This document shows, one piece after another, positions 23,560 to 35,412 of a DNA stretch of 64,000 bases. Below the pieces are notes generated by a model. That model was not told the DNA's origin, ran no database searches, and saw only the letters and a program-made list of their open reading frames with translations. Numbering within the stretch: the first letter of the stretch is position 1; every line of letters begins with the position of its first letter. Source of the DNA: Cymbidium sinense (taxonomy: Eukaryota > Streptophyta > Magnoliopsida > Asparagales > Orchidaceae); NCBI GenBank assembly GCA_021442155.1, contig CM038225.1, forward strand, positions 79,744,925 to 79,808,924. Direction: 5' to 3'. A program made the translations under genes and the position numbers.

Positions 23560-24300
23560 AATCAAGTGACTCAAGATATTTTAGTCAAGCAATGATGTTC
23601 AAGTCAAGTGACAATGGTTATAAGATCATAATTAGACCTTAGTGATCAAAGTTTATAGTTAGGTGATAATGATCGGACGTCCATAATCAATCTATAGTCA
23701 TCGATAGACTATAATTAAGACATAATGGTTGAGAGACTATAAATGGATGATGATGGTTCTGAGATCAAAGTCAAGGGATGATGGTAAGGTAACAATAATC
23801 AAGACATTATAATGAAACAATGATGATCTGGAGATCATTATCAAGTATTTATGGTCGAGTAATCATATTCAGGAGATGATGATTTGGAGAACATAGTTGG
23901 GTGGGCATGGTTGGGATATCATTATCAGTTGGTGATATTAAAGAGATCATAATCAGATGATCAAGAATGGAAGACAATAAGCAGGCGATGATCATTGGGA
24001 GACTATAGTTAGATGATAATTATTAGGTGACCATTATAAGGTGATAGAGATATCAAGCGACAACAAATGAGTAAGGGTAGTTGAGAGACTTTAATTGAGT
24101 GATAATGATTGGACAATGATAGTGCAAGGATGATTGTCTTATGGTAGTGGTCCAATAGTAATAATCGAGCGATGGTGATCTAATAGCATAGTCAAGCAAC
24201 AACAATCTGATGGTTGTCAACAGTTGCAATAGCCAGATGGTTACAATTAGGTTATAACATGCCTTCAATCGTGTTTGGGTAGCAGCAATCCATCGACGAA
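23560..24300. repeat. Degenerate minisatellite (GATGATGGT / GGGAGA / CATAGTCA)
   Basis: About 740 bp are built from short, badly diverged iterations combining GATGATGATC, (T)GG(G)AGA(T/C) and CATAGTCAGG-like words (GAGACTATAATTA, GGAGATCATTATCA, GGGAGACTATAGTTAG) every 30-40 bp. No coding frame is convincing. The exact period needs a tandem-repeat program. Confidence 0.65.
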
Positions 24301-25071
24301 GGTTAGACAGTGGTATGACGATGTTGGTTTGGCATTAATCAAAAAGTGATGCTCAGGTGGAGCATTAGAATTCATCAAACCCCTGAACTCTCTCCAAACT
24401 TAAGTTTTGCTACCTCACATAAAGAGAACATGGATCTATTTATAAATTTATGAAGCAACATTTTGATTATTTTTGTAAAATCTAAAAACACTTTGTTAGA
24501 TGTGATATGACATGATGCCTTTTAAACATTTGAGTGGCTTAATAATGTGATATTAGTATTAAACAATTTTGGGTTCATTGAATAAAAATGCTTAATTCAA
24601 TTATAAACATACAAAATTTAAACATCATTTGGTCTTCTAATTAATGACGCAAAATCTTTAATTATACTTCAAGTACCTGACTTTAGATTATTTAGAGTTG
24701 AATTGGATCACTTCTAACGTCAATTATTTTAATTAAGACATTCAGTTTTAGATATTTACTCAGAATCAAAGTTCATATGACATTGAATTTAAATTTGAAA
24801 ATTTTAATTCAAATATTATATCAAGAACCATTATTACTTAAGTAATTTTTTGTTGAGGTATCAATGGTAATTCTTTTAAACTAATCACTCATGAGTCATG
24901 AAAGATGACATAAAATTGCTCATGGATTTGCTATACTTTTAAACTAATTACTCAATAGAATGCAAATTAAAAAAAAAAAATTTCAAGAAATTCATATGCA
25001 CTCTTTAAATTAGGAATCTAGCACTTCAACTCTTAAATCGAGAGCAATTAAACAAATTTTAGTAGAAATTG

Positions 25072-25105
<34 letters not shown>

Positions 25106-27525
25106 AGCAAACATGTGGGCCCTGCAATATGTTATAGCACATGGCTATAAAGCCACTGAGGGCTGTTGAGCTCCTCAATCATCTTTCATATGGGACCCCT
25201 TTTTTTATCTTTTTATTCACTTCTTTTCTGAATCTGAATCAATTGAGAGATCCACAAGCAGGAAAACAACGAAGGGGCTAAACATGATGAACAGCGTGAC
25301 CTCTAGTCAATAAAGCAAGAATCAGAGCTTCTTTGCTTTTTTTTTTAAACCCTCGCAACCTTTTGCTTTAATCAATTGAACGGTTTAGTTGAGGGGGGTA
25401 GTTTGAACAAATTTTTTAGGTTGTGTATTTGGCTCAAAGATCAAAGCTTATTTAAATTGTAGAACTTTGCTTTTGTTTGTAATAGAATTCAATAAATGAG
25501 CTGATCGATGAATTAAGTCTAACAAAATTGAACTCAAACTAAATCTAAATTAAGTCCGATCTAAAAATATAAATGAATCAAATCAGTTCATGAGCCAGCT
25601 TGAGAGGTCGATTCAATAATGAACTCACAAGTTGAACCTATCGTGCTATATGTTCAAGCTTAAGCCTTTCTTATTACTTGTCAAATAATCAAACTTGTGT
25701 TCGCATTTTAGCGGACTCAACTCATTAACTTGTAGAGCTACTAAAACCAATTTCAAGGGGAGTAGGCCAGTCTGTGATCAATAAAACAATTGTAAGTTTG
25801 GAGTTAAATCATTTAAAAACATAAAACCTAAGTGTCTATCACCTCTGTTGACCTTTGTCATCTAATCCTGCAACTCCATCTCGTCTTCTCCTCTTCCTTG
25901 CTTGTTATGAGAGTGAAAATCTGGACACGTAACTCAAGTATAAGATGTCAGTTTGTGATGATTGAACCGTATGATGTAATAAATATTAAAATGATTAAAT
26001 ATGTATCTAATTAAATAATATAATAATTTAAATATATGATAAATATATAATAAAATTAAATAGAAATACATAAATAATATTACTAGTAATTTTAATTTTA
26101 AAGATTAATATAAAGCTCATTAAGTTATAATTATTATGTGTTATAAATTTAGATAAGTGTATTAAATATATCACAAAAATTATTATATAAGTTTATGAAA
26201 ATTAGTATAAAATATAATAAAAATATAATTTAAAAAATTATAATTTATATTAAAAATATATATTTTAAAATATAAAAATTATTTTAAAACTTTATAAAAT
26301 ATATCTAACATAAAAATATAATATGTACATATTATTATAAAAATATAAAATTTTAAATAAAAAAATTAGCTTAAAAACTTTGTAAAATATAGCTAACATA
26401 AAAGATATAGTATATACAATATTATTATAAAATATATATTTTTAAAATAACTTTTTTATATTATAAAATCTAATTTGTAATAAGAATATAAAATTAAAAA
26501 TTCAAATGTTATTCTTATGTTCTTATATCTCAATATCATTTATTATTCTCAAAATTAAAATGTAATTGCACTCATTATTCCCACTCTTTAGTACTACATC
26601 ATAGAGAAATATATATTATATTCCATATATACAAAAAAGAACTCCAAAGGATAATCTTGTAAACTACTTGAGTGTTTGTATGGTGGTTACATTATAAATT
26701 AATTTAGTTGTATTCATATTAGTAAAATAAACTTTAAAATTTATAAAAAAAATTAAATATTACTATTAAAACTTATCATAAATTTGATTAAAAATTTTAG
26801 TTATTTGATTAAAAAATATAAAATAGTAATTAAAGAAGATTTTATTGAATCAGTTGGTTTCTTAAAACCATGATCTTTTCAACGGTCAAACCAATGGTTC
26901 ACCGGTACAATACAAATTTGGCTTTTTCGGGTGATCGGACCGATATTATGATTGGTTCACAGTTGAGCTAAACAGTTGATGTCATTTAACTTAAACAAAG
27001 TGGTGATAAGCTTACAAGTTAAGGTAAAAGCCTATTATTTATCAATAAAGTCAAGTTGAACTCAAGCTCGAGTTCAAGCTATATATCATAAATAAGTAAG
27101 CTCAAGTTTGTTGTGGCCCAAGCTTGACTTGTTTAGACATATCAAGCCTCTAAATTAAATTAATGCACACACATACACCCCTACACCAAACACACACATA
27201 CATATTAATAAATATATACTATTTTTCTTTAGATTAAAATCTTAACAAATAGTGAGCCATAGCATAACTTGAAAAAACACCAATAAGAATAGACTGTAAT
27301 AATTTACATTCCTAGCAGCATGATGTTCAATTAATATAAGAATTGCATCTAGAATAATAGTGATGACAAATCCTTTAAAATAATGACCTCGCCACATTAC
27401 TAAAGACATCCACTTGTACACAATTGAGATTAGAAAACCTCCAAATGATCCAATCCAAACGAAGAAATGTCAAACCACTCTAATTATGAATGCCCCTAAA
27501 GATTTGACTTCACTATTAATCGCCT
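24301..27525. other. AT-rich intergenic DNA with dispersed-repeat traces
   Basis: No supported gene. (AT)n lies at 25074-25103. Stretches with TCAAGCTCGAG and CAAGCTTGACTTG words (25560-25740 and 27040-27150) resemble a family of old non-autonomous plant transposons also hinted at near 53750-53870. About 26030-26480 is almost pure A/T. The short open frame at 25832-26014 has no recognisable homology. Confidence 0.5.
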
Positions 27526-28345
27526 TGTTATGCTTAAAACCTTATGGTAGAAGAGTTTTCACCTTTCATGAAATCTAACACACACACGTAAAAAAGTGTG
27601 AACAATAAAACTCTAGAATTTTAAAAACCTCAAAGAGGGAAAAATCATGCGAAAAGCTTCCACTATATACTGCTTCGAGTACAAGATCTTCCGACACCGG
27701 ATTACGTAATCAGTATACAGAAAGGAACAACAACTAAAATGAGGTCGTAATGCACAAGTGATAGAGATAATGGTGAACTGCATAAATCACGGTAAATGCG
27801 AACATTAAATGCAGGAATAATTACTGCCAGAATGCAAAACAATTACTGGAAGAAACGCATGGAACAATCATTAGTAGGGCGGAACAATCACTAGAAGTCC
27901 TCATGGGAGACCGATGAGATTGACGACGCAAGGATCAACAATGCACCGACGCGGCACGGCGGTTGACGATCGCCGAGTGGCATCGATTGTGCTTGAGGAT
28001 CTTTAGAGCTCTCCTCTCTGCTTGGGCCCTCATATGAGTAATGAGGCTATTTATAGATTGGAGGAGTGACGTCTCTATAAATACATGCAAAACCTGTACT
28101 ACTCCACTTTATCGGATGGCTCACAATGATCCCTTTGATCATTTGATGTATTTTAAATATTTGAATGCTCAAATGAAGTCAAAATTTTGAGATCTTTGGC
28201 TTGTTGGAACCGGCTCGTCGAGACGCTCGATTTGACTATAAACACTCTATATTTGAGAGCTTTTTAAAGATTTAACTGATATCCCAAAGTTTCCAATGAT
28301 ATTTCTTTCTCTTTCAATATCTTTAGCATCAAGATTTAATTAAAT
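27526..28345 (-). repeat. 3' LTR of the large Tat element (outer end eroded)
   Basis: It matches the 891-bp family LTR on the minus strand: TGTTATGCT at 27526 corresponds to the LTR 3' end, and the TATA region (CTATTTATAGATTGG) is near 28049-28063. Similarity fades after about 28330 (AGCATCAAGATT), so the first 50 or so bases of U3 and the expected PPT are replaced by AT-rich sequence. Confidence 0.85.
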
Positions 28346-28756
28346 CAAGAATTTATATATTATTATTACCATCCATATATATATGGAGAATATTCTGAAT
28401 TGAATATTACACATATATTATAATTAGAAGTATGATGAATTATATAACAAGATTTTCTGACGCGGATCACTGAGGGGCTGCTGGGAGCAGCTGCGACAAG
28501 ACGGCCATACCACCTGGCTACGGGCGTCACGGGCTCACGGCGGTGGGTGGGCCTGGTTCTGGGGGTCGCAGTTGGCAATGGGTCTCGACGGGTCGTGGAA
28601 CGGATGTGTGGCCTATTCTGGCTGGGAACTACTTCTTTTGCATGGGTCAAGAAGCGCAGGTGGGTATACGGTGTTGCAATCTGGCGTCATACGCGGCGAC
28701 GCTGCGGGTGCGCCAACAGCTCAAACGGCATTTTGATTTTTGGCATTTTTGATTTT

Positions 28757-28806
28757 ACCCCCTGGGGTCTATAAACCCCCAGGGCCAAGTGGAGGAGGCA
28801 CACTTC
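28757..28806 (+). promoter_or_regulatory. Candidate antisense promoter (TATA in a hairpin) driving the extra ORF
   Basis: CCCTGGGG (28760-28767), TCTATAAAC and CCCCAGGG (28777-28784) form a perfect 8-bp stem with TATAAA in the loop. About 28 bp downstream is GCACACTTC, a possible start site. The element at 48564-53100 keeps the same context in the same relative position on its minus strand (GGGGTCTATAAAACAGGG, then GACACACT). It points toward tandem array 2 and the antisense ORF. Conservation between copies is seen; promoter activity is inferred. Confidence 0.5.
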
Positions 28807-28841
28807 AACACTCTACTCTTCTCTTCTTGAGTGAGGTCGTC

Positions 28842-29178
28842 GGAGGTGATCAATGCCCAAGTTCATATGACAAGGCTCCAATTTTCCCTCGAGGCGCCAA
28901 CCGACCTCGTCGACCGAGTTTGGAGGTGATCAAGACCGTAGTTCATACTGCAGGCTTTCCCTCGAAGAGGTGTCAACCGACCTCATAGAATTGACCGTTT
29001 GAGGCGATCAAGACCCATAGTTCATATGAAGGCTCCGCCCTCGAAAGAGGTGTCAACCGACCTCGCCGGACGACCGTTTGATATCAAGACTGTAGTTCAT
29101 ACTAGGCTCCGCTTTTCTCAAAGAGGTGTCAACCGACCTCATCGGACCGACCGGGTTTGAGGCGATCAGACCGTAGTG
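28842..29178 (+). repeat. Tat-internal tandem array 2, period about 80 bp, four-plus copies
   Basis: Unit starts are near 28842, 28922, 29001, 29080 and 29160. Units share GGCGATCAAGACCGTAGTTC, ATACTAGGCTCCG, AGAGGTGTCAACCGACCTC and GACCG. The same repeat occurs in reverse at 51060-51480 and 62740-63020, between the extra-ORF position and the 3' LTR. It would be the 5' leader of a transcript from the antisense promoter. Confidence 0.88.
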
Positions 29179-29401
29179 AGAAATTGGATTTCTTCAAACT
29201 GATGGAATGTTCAATGGTCGATAATTGCCAAGATGGCGGGAAGCTGATAGAGCCATTTGAACGACTCGTAAAGTTTGGCGTGTAATTCGAGCATCATTGG
29301 GGAGGAATAGTTTCTCGCCTCTTTCCCCTTTATTTTGATCTCATATGTATGCATGTCCTTTTTATCAGATCGTAGGCGAAAAATCCTAACCCAAGCTGTC
29401 C

Positions 29402-31161
29402 ATGAGCGGCAAAGTCAGAAAAGGGTATGCCCAAGTATTGGGGTGAGTGAGTAACTTCACAAAATTTTTAGATTTTTCAGATTTTATCATTTTTCTCCCT
29501 CTTTACTTATTCATTATGTATTTTCATAGGGTGATGGCCGGAGGATAACCCATAGCGCGATAGCTACAGACGATATACCATCCCTTATCACATCAGATAG
29601 TTTAATGGCATTCCGTAAGAAATTTCATTTCCCTAATGAGTTGGTGGCTATTGTTGCCAAGAGGTCTGATCGAGCTGCTCACCTCGGAATACTTCACCGC
29701 TTCGAGATGATTCTTCGTTTGGGATCTGCGATTTCCTTTAGCTCTAAGTGATTGAGATCTTCAAAACATGTGGTGTAGCTTTATCACAATTTTATTTCAG
29801 CTTTAGTGGTCATCGCCGGTTCGCCTTCTTCGTGAGAGCGTGGTGTTACTTTGAACATCACATACTTGCAAGATGTGATTCACATGTGATGCTTAAGGAC
29901 GTTTTCTTATCTGCTATAAAGAATTGGATAGAATTTTTAGCATAGATCCATCTAAAATTGGTCTAATGGATTTTTCTGTGAAAAATGAGTGGGCCTTCCC
30001 GAGATGAGGAAGATTGAATGACCTAGATCCATTCCGATGTCGAGAATGAGATCCGACAACTCTTAATATCCCCGATGTAGGAAGCTTGCATGAGTTACGC
30101 CACATTGGCAAATATATAGTTGAAGATAGAATGTTCAAGGTTGGCCTTTCTATCCAAGCGAGATCTCATTCTTTTCACTAAAGAGGTCAAGTAAAGGTGA
30201 TGAAAGGTCTCCTCATATTCATAGGTTCTTTCAAGAAGCCATAAAAATCGGTGGTAATATTTCTTCCTAAAAAAAAGAAGACATGCTAAAGTGACTACGT
30301 TAGATATCTAAGAAGATGTTGCCCGATCTCGAGAGTTTAGTTTCAACTCATGATGGGGAGTTCATTTCTCAAGCCACACATTCTGAAGAGGTGTTAAATC
30401 ACATATGCTTGGCCAACGCGATGAATTGGTACATTCTCCTTTTTTCTTCTTTTCTTCTTCTTTTCTTTTGTGTAATATTTGTGATGGTTTTTTTATAGGT
30501 AACTCAAATATGAGGGTAGATGGCTCATTTGGGTGTCGCTTTAGATGAGTGGAATACTAAATTTGTGAAGATAAAATATCTAAGAAGGCGAAAGATGAGC
30601 AAAGATGAGTATTAAAGCCAAAAAAAGTGGCGACTTTGGAGGATCGACCGTGAACCGAGCAATAACATGTCGATTTCTCTTTCTCGCGAGAGTGGAGCGA
30701 CTCATGATGAGTCGATTGAGGTGAGGACAGATCGCCGAAAGAGAAAAGACTTAAGGCACTTGCGGAGAAGAGAGCTCAACGGAGAAGAAAGCATTACATG
30801 ATCGCTCTTCCGAGAAGGAGCATATAATGTCGTAAGCAAACAAATAAAATCTCCTTGAAGGTGGTGGAAGACTTTAAGAACTCGCTTATCTCACACTCAA
30901 GACCATGTTCAGGAAGCTCGTAATCATATACTTGATGTTAAAGTGAAGGACTTGGAGCACCAATGTTTAGAGGAGGGCTTCATCCGAGGGTTCCTAAAAG
31001 GAATCCGTTTAGTACATCGTAATACTAGAGATAGTATTGAAGATCTATCTCCCAGCCAAGTATCCGAAGACTCTTCGTCTGATTCAGGAGATGAAGGAGT
31101 TGAGAGTGAGTCCAAGGGAGTATCTCCTAGTGGTGAGGAGGACGTTGATATCATCAACTGA
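29402..31161 (+). pseudogene. Antisense extra ORF of the Tat element (Transposase_28-like), degenerate
   Basis: This runs opposite to gag-pol between pol and the 3' LTR, the known place for extra ORFs in Tat elements. It starts MSGKVRKGYAQVL at 29402, then a GTGAGTGAG donor and a TTTTCATAG acceptor (29529) suggest an intron. Next comes DDIPSLITSDSLMAFRKKF, VAIVAKRSDRAAHLG and, after a frame change, VIEIFKTCGVALSQFYFSF, which resembles the 'putative gypsy type transposon' family (PF04195). A second intron-like stretch (GTACATTC to TTTTTATAG, 30430-30498) is pyrimidine-rich. The C-terminus (30943-31161) is Ser- and acid-rich and ends EEDVDIIN. Exons do not join in one frame as read and several stops are present, so it is dead. 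The PF04195 match is from memory. Confidence 0.65.
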
Positions 31162-31307
31162 TATGATGTAGCATCACTTGAGGATGCATTTTTTATGTAT
31201 TATTAGTGTATCGTAATCTTGATTCTTTCTTATATCATCATGTTAATGCTATCAATTTTTTTTAGATGATACGCTCTTATTTTGTTTTTACATATCCGGG
31301 GTAATTG

Positions 31308-31560
31308 GTCGGAATATTATTCGACGACTCTAACCTGTACGGATGAGGTTGAATTGAATCCACTCAGGATTTTTGACCTATCCGAGGTTGTTTGTCAGAG
31401 TCTTCGCTCGATGACGTTAACCTGTATGGAAGAGGCCGTGAGAAGTCCACCAAGGACCTTTTGACCTATCCTAGGTTGTTTGTCAGAGTCTTCGCTCGAT
31501 GACATTAACCTGCGTGGAAGAGGTCGTGGAAAGTCCCCTTGGGATTGATCATGCTCCGAT
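31308..31560 (-). repeat. Tat-internal tandem array 1, about three copies of an 83-bp unit
   Basis: Repeated words include CGATGACGTTAACCTGTATG, GAAGAGG, TTTTGACCTATCC and GAGGTTGTTTGTCAGAGT. The same unit occurs in forward orientation at 49835-50600 and 61730-62260. Short open frames across it (31282-31464, 31395-31619) are repeat-derived. Confidence 0.88.
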
Positions 31561-31716
31561 TGAGATATAACGTGAGTTGTATATTTCTCAAGTGAGAGGA
31601 TTAAATGAAGAAGAAACAAGTTTGTAAGAAGAAAGCTATAAATTCATTACTCTGATAAGTTCAGTGATATAATCAAAAGACGATTTTAACACGGATATGA
31701 GTTTTAAGAGAAAATG

Positions 31717-31750
31717 ACAACAACAACAACAACAACAACAATAACAACAA
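31717..31750. repeat. (ACA)n microsatellite
   Basis: This is a CAA/ACA trinucleotide run of about 34 bp, between array 1 and the integrase end of the large Tat element. Confidence 0.95.
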
Positions 31751-31807
31751 GTCTTTATCCTACATGAAGGGGAAATGATAAACGAGACAAAATAAAAGCT
31801 GCGATAA

Positions 31808-32840
31808 TTATGCGAGTAATTCGATAATATTTTCGAGATTCTGTTCCAAGTTCGAGATAAAGTTTTTCCTCTCAATCTTGAGCTTGAAAGTTCTCGGCTT
31901 CACCATAGCTATAATCACATATGGGTCATCCCAAAGAGGTGAGAGTTTATCAGAGGGCCTTTGCTGTAGCTTGAGACTGTAGGACCAAGTCACCTGATAT
32001 GGGATGAGGTTTTACTCTTCGTTGAAGTGACGAGCTACCCTTTGGTGATAGAAGTCCAAGTAAGGCCATGTCACGAAGTTTCGGGAGTAGGTCCGCCGTG
32101 AGTTTTCTTCATTACCATCATGATTGAATAATTGAACTCTTGGACTTGGAACCCCAATATCTACCGGTATAATAACTTCCAAACACAAGTTATACTGTCT
32201 CACCACGGGTGCTGTAGTGTGGTAAGCCCAAAGAATATTAGAAAGCTCATCAACCCATTGCCCCCCGGCCTTCTCGAGACATGTTTTTAATCCTTTGAGT
32301 ATAGTCCGTTAGTCACCGCCTGTTAGTTTGAGGATGTGCTACCAGATGCGAAATTGAATGTGAAGATCTTTGCAAAAGGACGTAAAGACTTTTCCAAATT
32401 GCGTCGTTATCGTGATGATCTTTGCGGGAAGACCAATCGATATAATACTATATTTTTCCAAACAAATTGTTTAGCATTTGCCTCCGTAATTTTAGCGAGT
32501 GGTTCAACTTCCACCCATTTAGTGAAGTAGTCGACGGCTAAAATGATGAACTTTCGTTGCCCTGAATCGAAAAAAGTCCCATGATATCAATCCCCTATTG
32601 AGCAAAAAGCCATGGGCTTTGAATAGATGAGAGCTCTGTATGCGGCATGTGAGGGAGGTTAGAGTGCAACTGACAACTTGCATATTTTTTCATGAACTCC
32701 AAGGCATCTTGTTTCATTATAGGCCAATAGAACCCTTGTCTTATAATTTTAAGGGCCAGCGCCCTTCCTCCTAAGTGTTCTCCACATATCCTGAGTGGAC
32801 CTCTCTTAATGCGTAATCGGCCTCTGAAGGTGAGAGACAC
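31808..32840 (-). pseudogene. Tat integrase, degenerate
   Basis: The N-terminal zinc-binding region is at 32840-32595: GEHLGGRALALKI, QGFYWPIMKQDALEF, then KKYASCQLH, where the first cysteine of the CxxC pair is Tyr. A stop follows PWLFAQ. The catalytic core is readable only in pieces across frames (VAHPQTN near 32310). The C-terminal part resumes with IGVPSPRVQLF (32206-32012) and KLSPLWDDPYVI (31993-31808), typical of the end of Tat pol. The damaged zinc finger, stops and frameshifts mean no active integrase. Confidence 0.87.
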
Positions 32841-32997
32841 TTGAGGTATGGTCCAGAGAAAGCTCGTTTGTATAGTTCACCTCCGATAATAGTAAAGTTT
32901 GAAGCTTGTCTGAGACAATGGTGAAGTTGGGTTTTCGTGAAGAGTTCATTCTTGTAAAAGATGGATGGGGTCCATCCACCAATGTTCCTTTATCTCA

Positions 32998-33678
32998 TTA
33001 ATTGCTTGAATTACCCATGACCCTTGGATACCAAAAAATGTATTTCTTCAACATGCCTTCTATTAAATGATCCCTAGAGGATGAAGCAAGCTTAGTGAGA
33101 GCGTCAGCTCGAGTATTCTTCTCTCGCAGTATGTGAATGATTTGATGTGTCTTAAAATGGGCAAGAAGAGACTTCACCAAGTGGAGGTATTGTGCCAGCT
33201 GGAGATTATGAACATTAAAGTTTCCCTCAACTTGGGAGGCGACAAGTTGAGAGTCAGTGTGTCTCACTAAGTCTTGAGCTTCATAGTCAATGGAGAGTCT
33301 CAACCCTGCTATGAGAGCCTCATATTCAGCCATATTATTATTGCGTAAAAATTTTAGGCTAAGTCCATACTCTAAGGTATTCTGGGGAATAAGTAAGATT
33401 CGCACCAACACCAAGATTTCAAGCTCCATCAACATGAGGGTCCATTGAGGAGACGTAAGGCATGTAGCAGATAGCTCCTCTGGAGTTGGGGTAGTGCATT
33501 CTACTATAAAGTCTGCGAGTGCTTGAGACTTTATAGCAGGGTGAGGTAAAAAATTTATATCAAACTCTCCCAATTCTACAGACCACTTGATTAACCTCCC
33601 GTGATATTTCGCAGGATGACCCTTAATGATAAATGAGTGTAAACGATAGTGAGCTTGAAGTATGGACGCAATTTTCAC
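32998..33678 (-). pseudogene. Tat RNase H region with archaeal-type second RNase H
   Basis: The N-terminal part (GHPAKYHGRLIKWSVEL, FLPHPAIKSQALADFIVE) is the connection after the first RNase H. The second, archaeal-like RNase H domain of Tat elements follows: MAEYEALIAGLRLS (Glu), HTDSQLVASQVEG (Asp) and NTRADALTKLAS (Asp). The first catalytic Asp should lie in a VDG motif near 33435, but it is out of frame here (a neighbouring frame reads HVDGA then a stop). This frameshift removes part of the active site. The rest of the 226-codon frame is open. Confidence 0.85.
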
Positions 33679-33993
33679 GAGAAAACTAAAGCCGAGCCAC
33701 CTTATCGAAGTGGATAATGACTTTCTATATCAAAAGAATTTCGACGTAATAAATTATTGTATCCCACTTTCTTCGCACTAAACCGAGCTTATCGTGGAAG
33801 AGGCGAGATATAAGTATAACATCTCTCCTTGAATAGCTTGGATAGTAGGGGTGGAGATGCTAAATACTCCTTAGTTGCTCAAAAGTAGACCGACATTCAT
33901 CCCATTAAAAAATTATTACTTTAGCTCCCTTTAATATTTTAAAGAATGATAAGTATCTATCCCTAGCTGCTGGGGAAGCGATAACGCAGTAAT

Positions 33994-34515
33994 TCATCCA
34001 TTCAAACGTTGAACTTCCTTAATATTCTTCGGAGGAGTCATATTTTTGAGAGCTTTGATTTTCTCGGGGTTGGCCTCTATCCCACGGTGGGTTACCATAA
34101 ATTCAAGAAATTTTCCCGACGTAACTCCAAAAGCACATTTGGTCGGGTTGAGTCTCATGTTATAACGTCGAAGAAGGTTAAAGCATATTTCTAAGTCAGA
34201 AATATGTTGTGATTCTTCCAAGCTTTTCACTAGCATGTCATCCACATATACCTCCATTGTGCGGCCTAGTAGGTCTTTAAAGACCTTATTTATAAGGAGT
34301 TGATAGGTAGCACCAATATTTTTTAATCCAAACAGAATAACTTGGTAACAGTATAAACTTTTATATGTTTGAAATGCTGTAGCTTCTTCATCCATTGGGT
34401 TCATTTTTATTTGGTTATAACCAGAGTAAGCATCCAAAAAACTGAGCATTTGATATCTAGATGTAGCATCAACCAACTGATCAATTCGAGGAAGAGAAAA
34501 ACTATCTTTCTGCAA
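33994..34515 (-). pseudogene. Tat reverse transcriptase core
   Basis: A 173-codon open stretch carries RT motifs in order: MLSFLDAYSGYNQIKM (first catalytic Asp), LFGLKNIGATYQLLINKVF, the catalytic YVDDMLVKS, LNPTKCAFGV and FLEFMVTHRGIEANPEKI. The YVDD box is intact, but the frame is closed on both sides and neighbouring pol parts lie in other frames, so it is a relic. It fits the Ty3/gypsy RT family, and the context assigns it to Tat. Confidence 0.93.
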
Positions 34516-34599
34516 GCCTTAAGGTCGGTAATCAATACACATTCTCTAATTTATTTTCTTAACCATGACAACATTCGCCATGTAGGGTAAATGTACCTC

Positions 34600-35410
34600 T
34601 CAGATGAATCGCTTCTAAAAGCTTGTTAACTTCTTGCCTGAGGCGTGCAAAACTTCGCTTCTTCTGGATGATAGGTTTGAATGTCGGATTGATCTTGAGG
34701 GAGTGCATGATCACATCGGGGTCGACTCACGGCATATCTATCGGACTCCAAGTGAACATGTCTTGATTTCTATGCAAGAAGTCTATGTATTTTTTCTTTT
34801 GTTCGTCTGAGAGCAGAGATCCAACTTGCAATGTTCGTAATGGTTGGTCATCTGATAATGCAACAGAGCAAGTCTACGCAAAGCTTATTTTTTCATCTCA
34901 AAAAATTAAAATCGTCAAGGTCACGAAGGGTGGTTGAGCTTGTCCGAGATAACATGATTGCACCATTCTGATTTCCACGACACTCCAACTCCAACGGGTT
35001 GGAAATTTCATCTTAAGATGAGATACAAGTGATCGCACCAAAAATTGATTGGAGGGGCCTTCAAGATAGTTATATGTCAATCGACTTGACCACCATGAAT
35101 TGGATTAAATGAGCCACTTGTTGAGAAAATTCACCAAGGACAACAGAAGGGTGATTTTCCCTCCATCACACAGGCGACATTATCAAACCCGCATAATGGT
35201 CCCGCTGGGTTGGAGCTTTTCCTAGCCCATGTTAAGAAATGTGGAGTAAAATAAGACATCAAGAGAACTCCCATTGTCAATCAAAATTCTCTTAACATTA
35301 TAGCATGGGTCACCGATCCCTGTGCTGATGACAAGTGGATCTTGATGAGGAACATGTACTCCTTCCAAGTCTAAGTCATTAAAAGTGATGGAATGATCAG
35401 TACAAGACTT
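34600..35410 (-). pseudogene. Tat protease region and RT N-terminus, degenerate
   Basis: The clearest piece is 35080-34898, with LKMKFPT preceded by a YN.LEGPS stretch. This is the Tat segment after the protease that normally reads as an ILGRP-type sequence followed by HLKMKFPT. The minus-strand homologue in the element at 58296 lies at 61129-61320. Other parts are recognisable only in broken frames. The protease active site could not be read here. Confidence 0.65.
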
Positions 35411-35412
35411 CT

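Noticed and set aside
28366..28988. Overlapping GC-rich open frames on both strands
   Set aside because: They fall in the non-coding stretch between the 3' LTR and array 2 of the Tat element and are not kept in the other copies.
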